Shown here: positions 18,587 to 31,369 of the stretch, piece by piece
How the letters are laid out: each line of letters starts with the position of its first letter
How positions within the stretch are numbered: the first letter of the stretch is position 1
NCBI GenBank assembly: GCA_905221605.1
Contig: CAJNDS010000367.1
Coordinates: forward strand, 22,501 to 86,500
Origin: Symbiodinium natans
Taxonomy: Eukaryota; Sar; Dinophyceae; Suessiales; Symbiodiniaceae
Reading direction: 5' to 3'
DNA: 64,000 bases
Notes under the pieces: generated by a model
Seen by the model: only the letters and a program-made list of their open reading frames with translations
Databases searched by the model: none
What the model was told of the DNA's origin: nothing
Made by a program: the position numbers and the translations under genes

Positions 18587-21500
18587 ATGCCGATTCCTTG
18601 GACTTTGCTCGGCGCTTGGCAGGCGCTGGCTGTACTGGCCGAACCTGCAGTGGAGGTGCCATGCAGTGACGGCGCAGACTCTGGCCCCTTAGGGTGACTG
18701 CGTTGCAGATGGTTTCGCCCTTTACCTGTGGCAGGTACATATTGTTGCCCACACACACGATGATGTGGGATGGCTCAAAACCGTTGATGAATACTATACG
18801 GGTCAGAACAATTCGATCCAGATCCTTGGCCTGAACTTTGTCCAGGTTTGTTGTACACCCTGTGCAGGAGCCGACTACATCCGACCACACTGGTTCAACA
18901 GAACGTTTGGTGCTTCGCCAGGCACGCCTACGTGCACATGATCCTGGACACAGTGGTTCGCTGCTTGGAGCAGAACCCGAACCGGACCTTTACCTACGTT
19001 GAGCAAGCACCTTGGACGTAAAAGTGCGGATTGAAAGCTTTCTGACCATGTCTGAACCATCGCCTGAAAAGCTGCTGCAAGAGAGCGAGCGATGAACATA
19101 ATGTGGGGGTTTGCGATAAAAAGGAGACCCCTAGTATACACTGAAATAAGGTGCCCCTAATAACAATACCGCAAACCCCCACATGATGATGTGAGCCAAA
19201 GAGGCCTTCTTCGTGCGATGGTGGAGGCAGCAGGATGATGCCACCCGGGCGCTAGTGAAGCGCCTCGTGAGCTCCGGACAGTGACTGGACTATCGGATTA
19301 TCGCATCGGATAGGGGATAAGGCGGCTGTCATAGGCTGAGTCCTTTTCTCTGTCTTCTGCTTCCCCCCCCCCCGCTCCTCCCCCTTCCCTGAGCCTCTGC
19401 CAGCGGAAAGGTTGGAGTTCACCAATGGTGGTTGGTGTATGCACGATGAAGCGGCGCCGCACTTCCTGGACATGCATAGCGTGCCAGAGCAGACCGTGCG
19501 TACTGCAGGTGATTTAGGATGAAGATGTTGTGCACTCCAGATCACTCCAGGACATGATTGACCAGACAACATTGGGGCACAAGTTCCTCATGGACGAGTT
19601 TGGTGTTGCTCCACGGATGCCTGGCAGCTGTCAATGCTGCAACGTGTCTGTCTGTTTGTGTGTGCGCTTCCTTTGCTGAAGCGCTTCAGAAGCGCCCTTG
19701 CCGTCATGCCCATGCGCTACGGAGGTTAGCATCGTCATTGTCTAAGGACCGGTTGGCAGCTGGACCCCTTTGGGCACTCAGCCACACAGGCTGCGCTCCT
19801 CTCCGCAGAAGTTGGCTTCCAAGGGCTCTTCTTTGGTCGCATTGACTACCAGGACTGAGAGACGGACACGGACCGCCGAACTTGAAACATGAGTTCGCTT
19901 TCACGTTTTAATCTCCAGGACATCGCCTTGCGTCGGGAGAAGAAGGAGGCAGAATTCGTGTGGCGGGCTTCTCCATCCCTGGGTTCGCTCGCACAAGTCT
20001 TCACGGGCCTGACAGGCGCGCAGCAATTGAATTCTAAACCTGCGTAGATAGCCGGCCAGGGACAAGGATTAAGGAGGTCGTCTGTTCTTTTGCCCCAAAC
20101 GCCTTAGGCCTGGGGTCTCGGTTGGTGCATTTTTGATGTGCTACCCGGTTATCCTGTGGCCCATGCTTTAACACCTGTTTATTATGTAGGACAGGTTTAT
20201 GCTTGTCTTTCTACGCAGAGTGTGGCCGATGGTCTGCTTGGCAGGCGAGTATGGAGGCAACTACGGGCCACCAAGCGGTTTTGACTGGGACGTGGGCAAT
20301 TCGGATGAGACCATCCAGGATGACCCAGCACTGGAGGATACACGCTGCAAGTAGTGCAGGCTCACGGTCGCTATTTTTGGCGCGAGTCACATGCCAGCTC
20401 AGGATTACAACGTGAAGTCGCGCGTGGAGGACTTTGTCAAAGCTGCTATGGATCAGGCAAATGAAACACGCGGCCGCCACATCATGATGACGATGGGCTC
20501 CGACTTCCAGTATGAGGATCAAGCCTTTTCAGACGGTTGATAGCACTTTGCCCTCATGTGTTCTAGCACGTCATCCTCTGGCCCTTTTAGGATGCCTTCA
20601 CTTGGTTCTACAACCTGGACAAGCTCATCCAGCACGTCAATGCGGACGGCCGTGTTCACGTGTTCTACTCAACCCCAGGCAGGTACGTGGACGCCAAGAA
20701 GAGCGAGCAGATCACGTGGCCGCTGAAGGCGGGGAAAGGAGGTGTGACAAAGATGGGGTAGCAAGGGGCTACGAACGAATTATTGAAAAGTCCATATGAC
20801 CCAGAGGAGGACGATTTTTTCCCCTACGCCGATGGACCCCACCAGTTCTGGACTGGATATTTCACATCCCGACCGGCATTGAAGAGATACATTCGAGACA
20901 CCAGCGCCTTCTTCCAGGCGCCAGGGCCACTTCACTGAACTTCACTGTTTGTCATCGGGCTGAGTCTGCACCGCATGCAAGGTGGCCAAGCAGATCAGCG
21001 CCATCGCAGGTCCAACGTCTGAGGATGGAATTGAGAAGTTGGCGGAGGCGAGTTGGGGGCCTTTCTGAGCCCGTGAAGAGAGAGAGGTTGTTGATCCTCT
21101 GCAGGCAATGGGAGTTGCGCAGCATCACGACGCTGTCTCTGGCACTGCCAAGCAGCACGTGACCTTCGACTATGCCAAGCGCTTGGCCAAAGGAAGGCAC
21201 GGCAGAATATGGTAGAGTCTAAAGAGTCTCAAGGATGCTCTGTAGATGATCTGTAGATGTGACCGTTTTTCCAGACACCGCTTGCTCTGCTCAGGGCAGC
21301 TGCCATGCCGGGAATCTCTGCAGCTCTTGGACGACTCACCCAAGCTTCAGAAGCATCTCCAGAAGCCCAGTCAAAAACAGAGTTTCATGTGCTTGGAATG
21401 CCAGTCTAAAGCGGGTTGTGGCCGAAAGCGTTCGACGAAGGAGCTGTTCTTCTGTGACTTGCGCAATGTGTCGGTGTGTGCTCCAACTCAAGCCGTCGGA

Positions 21501-24500
21501 AAAACCAGCCAGAGGCAGGCCAGTGTTTGGCTGTAGGGGTTTTGCGGGGCTCGGAAGGGTCATGTCCGTTGAAGGATTTTGCGTTGAGAAGCAGTGTTGC
21601 GCTCCTTGAAGCCCTAGTGCCTTCAACGTAGGATGCTTAACAAATCTGAACCAGATGCACTTGTTGGCTCAGAGGACATGCTTTACGCTTTGGAATGGCT
21701 TGGGCCAAGAGCGCGAGGACCCGTTGCATGCAAAGTGAAGGGTGTAAAGCGAGTGCTGCAGTGGTCGGCTTTTAGAGCGGTCAGGTGCAGCTCTGTGCGA
21801 TCCTGTGCGGCTGCGCTGAGTGTGAGTTGTCGTTGTTTTGCCAGAGGAGCTCATTGAACTTCCCGTTAGCAGTGACAAGGTGGAGGTCGTGCCAGGCTCT
21901 GGCAACGAGGCGAGTGCCAAAACCAGCCAGCCACCTGACGGCCACCTGCATGAAGCTGGACGTTGCCGTGTCCACGGCTGGCTTCCCTGAAAGGCCGTGC
22001 AGTTCCAGCTGGTTGAGTCGTTGCCATCCGTGACAAACTACGGTGCTCCAGCAGGATACAGTGGGCTGAGAGCGCCCACCTTTGTCTGAACATTGTTGCA
22101 TCGTGTTGCATCTTTCGTGTGCAGAGTGCACAGTGTAAAGCGTGCAGCACCCAAAGAGGAGGAGCTGCTCAGACGCTCCTCGTGGCCATCAAGCTGCCGG
22201 CCATGGGACATGCAAGCTATTGCCTTCAGACTGCAGGCGAGTGTTACCTCATCATGGTGCCGGGGGCAGATCAGTATCTGCACACTTGCCGATGAGTAAG
22301 GTTCAACAGCATTTTCCAACTCTCCCGTCCCGGGCAGGTGTTGCAGCACCGAAGGCGACTCTCGCAAACATTTCTCAAGGAAGTTGTCAGGCCAGCTCTG
22401 CCTTTGAAGGTAGCATTTGGGCTGTAAACAACCGAAGCACAAGCTTTCAGGCCTTGGAGAATGAAAACTTGAAGCTGTGGTTCTGCGGTGGCACCTTGGT
22501 GGAGAAAGAGTCTGTCGATGTCCAGACCGATTCTCCACGGTGGCAGTTGCAGGTATGATGGCGAACATCACCGATAAGCTCAGCAAGACGTCTACTCGAG
22601 CTGAGCAATCGTGGATGTGGTACAATGCTACTTGACGCGATGCCAGCATTTCATCAGAACCACGTTGCGTTGGTAGCCACGGGTCGCCGCTGGTAGCCGA
22701 GGCATCGCTTGGGAATGCGGCGAGCTCCCAGGCCAGCGGTGCCTACATCTTCCGGCCGAACCGCTCCGAGGACTCCCCATGTCTCCCATGCTGGCAGTTT
22801 CAAGCATTGAGAGGGAAGCCATGTTCTCGCGCAAAGAGGCGTTTCCCGTCTTCACCGGCTTGCCTTTCATGCGGGTCTTCCGCGGGCCTCTTGCCGACGA
22901 GGTGCAATCTGCGAGGGCTCCTGAAAGCTTGTTCACGCTGGCTTGCACGCTGGAACTTTTGTGTCTTTTTCATGAGGTGCATCAGGCAGTGGGTTCATGG
23001 ATCTCACAGCGGACTCGCCTGGCACGTGGTGCAAGGCACGTGGAGATTACATACACTGTAAGCCACCTGGTCGCACCTAGAATCCCATGGGCACGGGGGG
23101 CCATGGGCACCGGGGGGGTCTGAAATCATGAAGAAATTAGCTTGAAGCTTGAACTTGATGAGGTGATATCCCGGTGGATGATGGGTGGGGGAAGGAGATT
23201 GTCCTGGCCTCATCCTCTTGCCAAGTCTTGCTCGCTCTTGCCCACTCTGGCCCATCAATGCTGGTCAGTTTCCACGAGGTTTCCCGGATAAGCACCGACA
23301 TCAAAAATGACGGCACTTGCTACACCGATAGCAATGGCCGGGAGATGTTGCAAAGAAAACGTGCCCTGGCAGGATGCTCGATTCAGCATTGCATTGTGGG
23401 CTTCAATGCTCGGCCCAACTGAGGTGATTTCCGGCCAACCTGGAAATTGAACCAAACCGAGCCGGTTGCAGGCGCCGGCTGTGACAGGAGGGAAGCCCTC
23501 ATGGTGTTGTTCGCACCGATGTCGGAAGGCAATTACTACCCGGTGACAACATCCCTTTTCATCAGGCGCCTTGTCCGCATGCGATGTGAGATGCGGCAAG
23601 CTGAAAGCAATGAAAGCTCCTGCGAGGGACCAGGCAGCCCAGCTCACCGTGCTCACGGATGTTTCAGAGGCCCCCGTTTGTGGTTGCACAAAAAAGACAG
23701 TACAAACAAGTTGTGCATGCTGGCCACTCTCCAAAGACAAAGAGATATCCGAGATCCCAAAAGAAAACTCCCCTAAAGGCAGTTGCCTTGCAGGCCGGCA
23801 CCGGCTGTGTACGAGACGGGGAGATTGAACTCATGGTGCACCGGCGGCTGCTGAAGGACTTGCAACGACTTGCAACATCCATCCTTGGCATTTTGGGAAT
23901 CTTTTGCATTTTGAGCCCCGCATCCACTTTGCATCCTTTCGCCCCTCCCCCTGCTCTCGAAGCAGGACGATGGCCGCGGCGTCGGTGAGCCTCTGAACGA
24001 GACGGAGTTTGTGACACCCTATCTGGGAAACGACCAGGGCCGGCACTACGGACCGGGCCTCGAAGCTCGGACATGTGAGCTTTTTTATGGAAAGCCATAG
24101 GAAAGATCCTTTACAATATCTGTGCGTTTCCCATAAACTCTTGTGTGTGTTTTTTGCACACATTTTTTTGTTCTCTCTCTCTCTCTCATGTTGGACAGCA
24201 CGGCGATGAGCTGTTGTTGTTGGAAGGAATTGGGGCACGTGGAACCTGACGGGCCCCCGCTTTTTCTCTCCACACGCCTCGAGGTCGTTCGCGGCCAGCA
24301 TTGGCTGCACTTTGCGCCGCCGGCCACAGCAGCGCGTGGGTGGCGACCTTTGATGGATCGCCTGTACCTTCCCGTTCAGCCCTTCTTCGGGAAAGGCGCA
24401 AGACGAGCAGTCACTAGCGCGTCGCAACTTGTAGCTTGCAATGTAGCTGCTTAGCACCAGGAATGTCTTCGCATGTGGTAGCCCTGCCACTGGTGGCACT

Positions 24501-25121
24501 GTTGCTGCCTTCGCTGGAGGTGCAGCTACCGGACCCTTTTCTGCTTTGCCGGGCTCGCTGCCGCCGAGCTTGCAGGCTGGAAGCGCCGCCTGGGGACTGG
24601 GAAGACGCCGTCTGCCGATTTTTCTCACGGTTGGCCATAGTTTGCGCGTGGCTTTTGGGTCTGGGATTTTGTCTTGGCTTTGCCCTGATGAGGTGATCAC
24701 GCTTGCACCTTGGGATGATACGCACATTCTCCTTCGAATTGGGCATCAGTTTGGTATCGGCGAGGACATCGTGCAAAGAACATGTATCTTCAGATGTCTT
24801 CAGCTTGACCATGGGTGATCTCAGTACCGGGCACCTGGCCCCTGAGGACTCCGAGCTATCCAAGCCAGTCTCGGTCGACATAAAGTCCCTTTTGATAGGT
24901 CGCGCTGCGAAGAGCATGTCCTCTGACAAGTGTGACAAGAAGCTGCCAAAGAAACTGACCACCTGAGACGGACCGAGAGAATGCCCTCAGGTGCAAAGGT
25001 CGTTTCCATCGAGGAGCGAGGACTTGCTGCAACGATCACCAAGGATGAGGTCGAGTGCCTTGCCGAAATGACTTACAGATGTACTATTACTCTTCGCTCC
25101 TTCGACGTTTCTCGGGTCTAG
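18587..25121 (+). CDS. Lysosomal-type alpha-mannosidase, glycoside hydrolase family 38
   Basis: Zn-dependent, retaining removal of alpha-mannose from glycoproteins in the lysosome/vacuole. ATG at 18587 opens a signal peptide ([20 protein letters not shown]). Exons then follow in family order: [15 protein letters not shown] (18738, Zn His/Asp), [19 protein letters not shown] (18923), [18 protein letters not shown] (19204), [19 protein letters not shown] (19412), [18 protein letters not shown] (19551), WQLDPFGHS (19754, nucleophile Asp), [16 protein letters not shown] (19919), [12 protein letters not shown] (20258), [11 protein letters not shown] (20485), [15 protein letters not shown] (20596), [20 protein letters not shown] (20811), [12 protein letters not shown] (21110, Zn His), [15 protein letters not shown] (21446), [10 protein letters not shown] (22556), [15 protein letters not shown] (22719), [11 protein letters not shown] (22976), DDGWGKEIV (23176), [18 protein letters not shown] (23310), GNYYPV (23529), [13 protein letters not shown] (23815), [14 protein letters not shown] (24281), [20 protein letters not shown] (24695), [14 protein letters not shown] (24854) and [12 protein letters not shown]-stop (25085-25121). 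All catalytic motifs are intact. Introns are 60-300 bases with GA, GC or GT donors. Confidence 0.95.
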
Positions 25122-26880
25122 TTCTGCATACCGTTCATGCTGTCCATGCCGTCCGTGCATGTCCTGAAGGGAGCAATCCCGCAAGCCCGAGCAAGCCCCC
25201 ACCACCGCATATCATAATGGTTCGTTGACTTGCCTGAGTACTGTAAGTCCCGCTTCTCCTCTCTTCCGAAACATGTTCCAGACGTCTGGGCCAAAAGAAA
25301 TAATTATCGCCGAAAACACTATTCCTTTGCTTCAAGAGAGAGCGGAAGAGAGAACTGCGGAGGAAGCGCCGCATCGCTTGGCAAGTGGAGGGGCCAACTG
25401 CGGCATCGCCGGCACCGCCGCAATCCGAATTCAGCTTTGGCCCGCTTCAGATCAGGAGAGCACAAAAGAAAACGGCATGTAGTCGCAGACGGCATGTAGT
25501 ATGTTTACGTGTTTTTGACGTAAGATAGCGCGTGCAAATTTGTTGTTTTATTTGGAGTCCTTCTTCTGCACAAACAGCAGAGAGAGTTCTCACCATGGGC
25601 AAACATACTGTGTGCAGCAGCGGCCAGGACCTTCTTCGTTCAGATTGCCCGGAGGGACATGGCCATGTTTATTTGACGGGGCTCCGTGTACCGGGCCGAG
25701 GCCACGAGATGCCGATTCCGCAAGGAAGAAAGGGCGGAGACTGTGCTGTTTGTGCTGTTTGTGCTGTTTGATTGCTCTGCGGAGGCTGCGAGGTGGCGCC
25801 ACTTCGTGCCATGGCTCTCGAAAGAGCGTGACAGAGTACAGCCGCTTTGAAAGCTATTGACTGTCCCCGCGCTCAGCGCGATGTTTCGACGGGGTCGCGT
25901 GTACTTGTCTATACGAGAAACGATTGATGGAGTTGCGGGTCTCCATCGTGAGAGGCTTCAGATGTGCCGATTGGGCAATTTGAAGTCTTGTGAGTTTAGT
26001 CGCTTCGTCGATTCCTAGGCGCAGGGCACCAGGCCCTAGCGATTAAAAAGAAAGTGTATTGCCATGCTCTGGCGACTGCAAGAAGCAGGATCCCTGTGCT
26101 CAACGATTGTATAAAATTAGATTGCTGTAAAGCTTTGCAGGTCGAAGCTCTTAGGAGGCTGGGGGGGAGGGGTGAAGCTTGCCTTTAGCCTTTGGGTCTG
26201 TGGATGCCGAGCCATCCTTGTGCAGGAAGTCTGGGCAGGTGCCCAGACCAGAGCTGTCCTCCCTGGGAGCTCGCGCAGCCTGGTTCCGATGCTCAGAAGA
26301 CTGGCCGTGTTGCAAGTAGCTGCGCCGATGTCCCACACTCTCAGGGGCAAGGAGCGTCCGACCGGGGCGCAGAGGCTGTTTCTGACCGCAAGTAGGACTG
26401 CAGATGCAGCTGATGTTGTTGTGCAGAGATGCAGGTGGGACATCGTGCCGCATTATTGCCAGGCCAGGTGGACAAGCTCATATAACTCTCTGTAGATGTT
26501 CTTTTACTCAGAAAGCACATATGGATACAGTACGTGGGTGGGTGCATTCGTACTGACAGTGTGCAAGGGACCTACTGTCTGACTGTCTCTGATTTGCGCA
26601 GATAGACTCTACAGAAGCACAGCACTGGTGCCACTGCGACGGATCCCTTCGGAGCGTGAGAGGTGGTCCAGGGTCGGAGAGCCGAACACGGTGGCCGCGG
26701 CTGGCTCCAGGCAGCTGCGTAGCTCTGCGTGGCTCCGCGTGGCTCTGCGTGGCTCTCTGTTGCTCAGTGTGCCCGTGTTTTGTGCTCGAGAGATCTGCAG
26801 TTATCAGATGTTATCATTTTTGTAGGTAAGGAGAAGCGCCCTCCGTTAGGAGCATGCCCAACAGGCTAGATCGCATACCT
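25122..26880. other. Spacer after the mannosidase gene
   Basis: No gene recognised. Several 60-110 codon frames occur on both strands without family resemblance. Small tandem repeats are present: a 9-base TGTGCTGTT motif three times at 25741-25769, and GCGTGGCTCT variants near 26700-26760. Unrecognised exons are possible at 26170-26480. Confidence 0.35.
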
Positions 26881-26881
26881 G

Positions 26882-27066
26882 CACGTACAACCACACGTTT
26901 GCGTACACGTACTTGCACACGTACATGCACACGTACATGCACACCTACACGTACACGTACATGAACACACACACACACACATGCAAAAAAACATACAGAT
27001 AAATGAGTAAAAGCACAAAATGTGTAAATATGCGAACATATATATATATATATACATACATATACA
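26882..27066 (+). repeat. ACACGTACATGC / AC / TA simple repeats
   Basis: A degenerate 12-base ACACGTACATGC array passes into AC dinucleotides (about 26966-26981) and a TA tract (about 27038-27054). No gene. Confidence 0.85.
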
Positions 27067-27940
27067 AACCGCATCATACGATTGGGGACAAAGCATCATG
27101 AGAGAGCATGTGCATCGTGAGCATCCGATGTTCAGCAAGCATGATGATCCTGCTGGCAATGTCGCAAGAAGAGATCGAAGCATTTTTGCCGGGCAAAAAC
27201 GTGGTTTGGAGGGCCCGGTGTAGAGGCAGACATGAAACCAAAAATGCAGGAAACAAAATGGGGAGAGGAACTACAACAAGAAGTTAAAGCCGCTCGTGGC
27301 AGGCTTGCATTTAAGTCGAGATGGGCTCAGGCACGGGAGGCCGCAGTTTAGAGGTTTCGGGGCCTGCAGAGACCACGATTCAACAGTTTCAGGTCCTGAA
27401 ACCTCCAAGCTGTGGTGTTCTGGGCCCGAGCCCCTGGGTATTGTTGTGATCGTGTTGCTGTTTCAAGCGTTGTTGTCGTTGTTGTTGAATGTTGTTGTGG
27501 AAACAGCCTGTCTCCCGCGTATACCATGTACATAGACCAAGACATATAGATAGAAAGGCAACATGCAGAGCTGTCCCTGGGGTACTCAGTACAGATTTGT
27601 CAGACACCCCCACCCCCCCCCCCCATCCCCAACCCCTGCCCTACCCCTGTGCTTCTTGCAAGGCTCACTCCCTTCCCCAGCAAGTGTCGCGTGGAATGCA
27701 CGAGCGTGAAAAGTGTCATTTGCAACGTGCAGAAAGAAGTCCTACACCTGCGACCTTCCAAACCCCACAAGCCAAGCCAACGATGAGGTTGAATACTCGA
27801 ACAAGTGCGTTCCAATACCTAGGCGTGGCGCGAGATCCTGTGTTTGAATTGACTCATCCTGGTCCTCCAAACATGACGCTTTCCTGGATTCCTAAGCACG
27901 CAAGCTTCCACGCTTGCAGATAAGCGGAGACGCCCTAAAG
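27067..27940. other. Spacer with low-complexity DNA
   Basis: Nothing recognisable as a gene. It contains C-rich runs at 27606-27630 and short TTG repeats at 27465-27495. Confidence 0.35.
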
Positions 27941-27941
27941 A

Positions 27942-28265
27942 AATCGAAAAGTCGAAAAGTCGAAAAGTCGAAAAGTTGTCGACTTTTCGACTTTTCGACT
28001 TTTCGGGTCTCGCCGGGACTTTTCGGGACTTTTCGACTTTTCGTGGCTTTTCGGGCTTTTCGACTTTTCGGGGCTTGTGCACTTTTCAAGACTTTTCTAC
28101 ACTTTTCGACTTTTCGGACTTTTCGGGCTCATCCCCCTCAGGACTTTTCTGGACTTTTCGACTTTTCGTGGCTTTTCCGGCTTTTCGACTTTTCGGAGCT
28201 TGTGCACTTTTCGAGATTTTTCTGCACTTTTCAACTTTTCGGGCTTTTCGGGCTCATCCCCCTCA
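27942..28265 (+). repeat. CTTTTCGA satellite, cluster 1, with hairpin
   Basis: About 35 units of a degenerate motif around GACTTTTC, some spaced 8 and some 10-12 bases apart. At its start four units lie in the opposite orientation (CGAAAAGT, 27945-27976), separated by TGTCG from the forward units (27982-28005). The result is a near-perfect hairpin with arms of about 24 bases. Phe/Arg/Leu/Asp/Ser-rich frames across it are repeat artefacts. Confidence 0.9.
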
Positions 28266-29240
28266 GCCCTTCCGACGACACACACACACACATCCTAAAC
28301 CAGTGCTATCATAAATCTACAGCCGCTCCGAATTTAAGAAGGCCTTGTAGGCTTCGCCGCGTGGATCTTACATGCGACAGCCTCAACGACGTGCCTGGGC
28401 AGCCTACATACATCCGGAGAAGACACTTGGCGATTATCTTTAGACCCAGGGCCTTGAACCCAGATCTCCAAGAACAATGCTTCAGAGTTTAGAGCCTATG
28501 GAGTTTAGACATTCAGGCTTCAAATAGTCCAGGTGAAGAGTTTACAAGAAAGATTATTGAAGCAAGAAAATTAAGGGTTGAGCGTTAGGAAGAGTTCCAC
28601 TATTCAAAGACAAGGTTACAGAGTTAGTTGTTCAGAGCACTTTATCTCTAGACCCTAACCTGCACCCAGATTTCCAAAGAAGTTCAGAGCTACAAGCTCA
28701 TACCACCCCATGCCAGGATTAGTGCAACGTACCCAGAGATCAAACGCTTCAGAGTTTAAAGCTTATGGTGTTGAGAGGTTCAGAGTTCAGGGTCAAGGCT
28801 CGGAGCTTTAGACATTTGTTATGCGGGTTAAGGATCATAAAAATATGGGTTAAGGGATAAGAAGAGTTAGACTGTTCAGGGGCAAGGTTAAAGAGTTAGT
28901 TGTTCAGAGCACCTTCAAGGCCAACTGCCACAAATTTAGTATCTTCAAGTACGACTCTGAATTTTGAGGTAGATTCAAAAACAAACCAAACATCCAAAAC
29001 CCTATGATTCCTACTCAGTGAAACTCAGGCCTTTCCTGGGCCAGCGGCCCGAAATCTACAAGTTCTAAAGCTTCTTGACTCCCGAGGTGAGGCTTGAAGG
29101 TTATGCTTTTAGAGCTCAGCTTCCAGGACGACTGCGTGTCCATCCAGTCCGTGCCCCCCAAGCCCCCCCCCCGCCCGAACCGCATAAACAACAATGCTGG
29201 GTTCCCGGCACTTCACCTTACAACTTCTAGAAGAATGTGC
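28266..29240. other. Spacer with degenerate, AT-richer repeats
   Basis: No gene seen. At 28560-28650 and 28840-28910 two diverged copies of a block of about 70 bases share AGAGTTAGTTGTTCAGAGCAC, about 275 bases apart. Motifs such as TTCAGAGTTTA recur. This looks like an old, decayed repeat. Confidence 0.5.
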
Positions 29241-29247
29241 TTTGCCC

Positions 29248-29597
29248 ACTTTTCCGCCTTTCGACATTTCGGCTTTTGGACATTTCGGGACTTTCAGACT
29301 GCTCGGAACGTTCAGGATTGTTCGAAAATATTCATGCTTTCGACTTTTCCTACTTTTCGGGATTTTCACAACTTTTCAACTTTTCGACTTTTCGACTTTT
29401 CGACTTTTCGGCTTTTCGGCTTTTCGGCTTTTCGGCTTTTCGTTTTTTCGGCGACTTTTCGTTTTTTTCGGCGACTTTTCGGATTTTTCGGTACTAATCC
29501 CGCATTTTCGACTTTTCGACTTTTCGCCTTTTCGCGCTAAGCTTGTGCCCCAATCAACTTTTCGACTTTTCGGGTTTTCGGCTTTTCGGGTTTTTGT
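29248..29597 (+). repeat. CTTTTCGA satellite, cluster 2
   Basis: A second array of the same CGACTTTTCGG-type motif, 1 kb after cluster 1 and in the same main orientation. It is more diverged at its left edge (TTTCGACATTTCGGCTTTTGG) and nearly pure at 29370-29450. It shares its parent motif with cluster 1 and so belongs to one family. Confidence 0.9.
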
Positions 29598-29839
29598 GGG
29601 CGGACTCCACTTGCGGCCGCGGACAGCCGTTCGCAATCACAGATTCCAAGATGACATGTTATCCTATCTTCAGGCTTCGCGACGTGGTGTCAATCTGTTC
29701 GTCTGGGCAGCCAACTTTTTACTTGTCTATCGGCTCTTGGTCTTAGAAAGTTGGGTGACCACCTGCACTGATTGCAGCCTCTGCAGCGTTGATGAACATT
29801 AGGATTGTGTATGTTTGTCTCAGTGCGCCACATGCGTTG

Positions 29840-30560
29840 TTCCACGGCTTGCCGGAGGTGACCACCCGCATGGCTGCCGAGGTGCCAGCTTTTTCGAGGA
29901 AGCAGCAGGTCCTGAAGGAGTTTTTGTGCGAGTCCGAAACCTTCAGCCAGGAAACCTGGACCTTGAAAGGAAGGTCCGAGCATGCACCGCGGGCACGGCT
30001 CCAATCCAGAGCCAATTGGGCTTGTCGCGGTGAGCTTAACGAGCCCAGGTCCGCGAGCACTTTGTGGTGTTCGAGTTGCCTCGTGAAGCAAGCGGGGTGG
30101 CAGAGGAAGCGTTTCCTGTTCGACCTTTGTATACCTTTGTCCAGACATGAAGCTCTTGTGAGAAGCCGCTCCGGCCCAGGACTTTCGAATCGCCGCTGTC
30201 AAGCCCGGTGTGCCTGCGGAGTCAACTTGAGCAGAAGAAAAGGGGCTGCGTTCCAGTTGATGACAGTTGGTGCACCGCTCTTTTTTGGGGCACATTTTTT
30301 GCAGATGCTGGTTTCGGCCAGGCGCAGAATGTGAAGCTGGCACAGCTCCAGGCAGGTCGCTAATTGGTGTCATTCAGCCAGAAACGTGAACATTGAACAT
30401 CATGCAGGCAGAACTCCAGCGCACATCGCAGGCCCTGCTCAGATTTCGTGTTCTCGGCATTCACCTCTTCCCATGGCACAATCTGAGCAGGCGCATGTCG
30501 AAGAGCAGCGGAAGGCTGCCGACTTGCAGGTCTCCTTTGGCGATGCTTGGATTCTAAGCA
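29840..30560 (+). CDS. Unassigned multi-exon gene, partly coiled coil
   Basis: Short protein-like + strand frames: FVRVRNLQPGNLDLERKVRA (about 29926), VREHFVVFELPREASGVAEE (about 30049), PAQDFRIAAVKPGVPAES (about 30173), NVKLAQLQAGR (about 30330), MQAELQRTSQALLRF (about 30401) and EQAHVEEQRKAADLQ (about 30487). Several follow AG|G acceptors. The later exons have heptad character. I do not recognise the family. Confidence 0.45.
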
Positions 30561-31300
30561 AGAGTCAACGGCTTGGATGATGTCGTCGTATGTAGGCGTA
30601 CGTACAGCTTGTTGTTCATTGGTTTGCTTTTCTTGTTGTGGCGATGGCATGAGGTACCCCGCCCACAGGCTTTGTCACACCATTCTGGTCCTTTGTGAAG
30701 ACATGAGACTTTAGGGTTTAAGGTTTAGGGCCCTTAAAGGGGAACCCTTCTCAGCCCTCTTCTGCCTCTCTTAAACAGGGACCTTATTGAGTGGGTCTAT
30801 GTCCCCAAGAGTCCCCCTAGCCCTATCTGCTTACTGTTGTTCGCCATGACGGCGCAGTTTCTGGGCGAATCGTCTGCTGGCCTTGCTCAAGACTGCCACA
30901 GTAGGAACATGGCAAGCAAATGAATTCTGCAGATTGCCCAGTGCTGTGGAGTGTCAAGCTGCTACAGAACTGGAAACACACAATTGCTGCACAATGCAAC
31001 CAAGATCAGAGGGCACACGCAGCCTCACGGCAGTAGTGCAAGAGCAAAGAGTCAGCTCAATCTTGCAGCAGCTGCGTCGTGTGGCCTCCTTATTGGTGGG
31101 CCGCCCATGAAGCACTGATCAGTTCGGAATCTCGAAAGTTTTGTTTGCAGATCTTTTGTCACGTAGCTGAGGTCACTGAGCCAGCTGCCAGCTCGCGATG
31201 GGCCGTTACAGGATGCATTCTTCTCCTTTGATGTAGTCGAATTCTCTTGGCACTGTGCGTTGAGTTTGGGTTGATAGCTTGCTTCACAGCATCCGGTGTG
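30561..31300. other. Spacer without recognised gene
   Basis: Contains a telomere-like fragment TTTAGGGTTTAAGGTTTAGGG at 30713-30733 and a 75-codon frame at 30883-31110 of uncertain meaning. Nothing else is seen. Confidence 0.3.
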
Positions 31301-31369
31301 GATGGCACATGCATTTCCGAAAAGGGTGATGGCATCCGATTTTGGGATATAGAGGGTGTGTGCTTGTGT

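Noticed and set aside
27942-29597. Phe/Arg/Leu/Asp-rich repeat proteins
   Set aside because: Frames follow the CTTTTCGA satellite and are interrupted by non-coding sequence; no start context or codon-position bias supports them.
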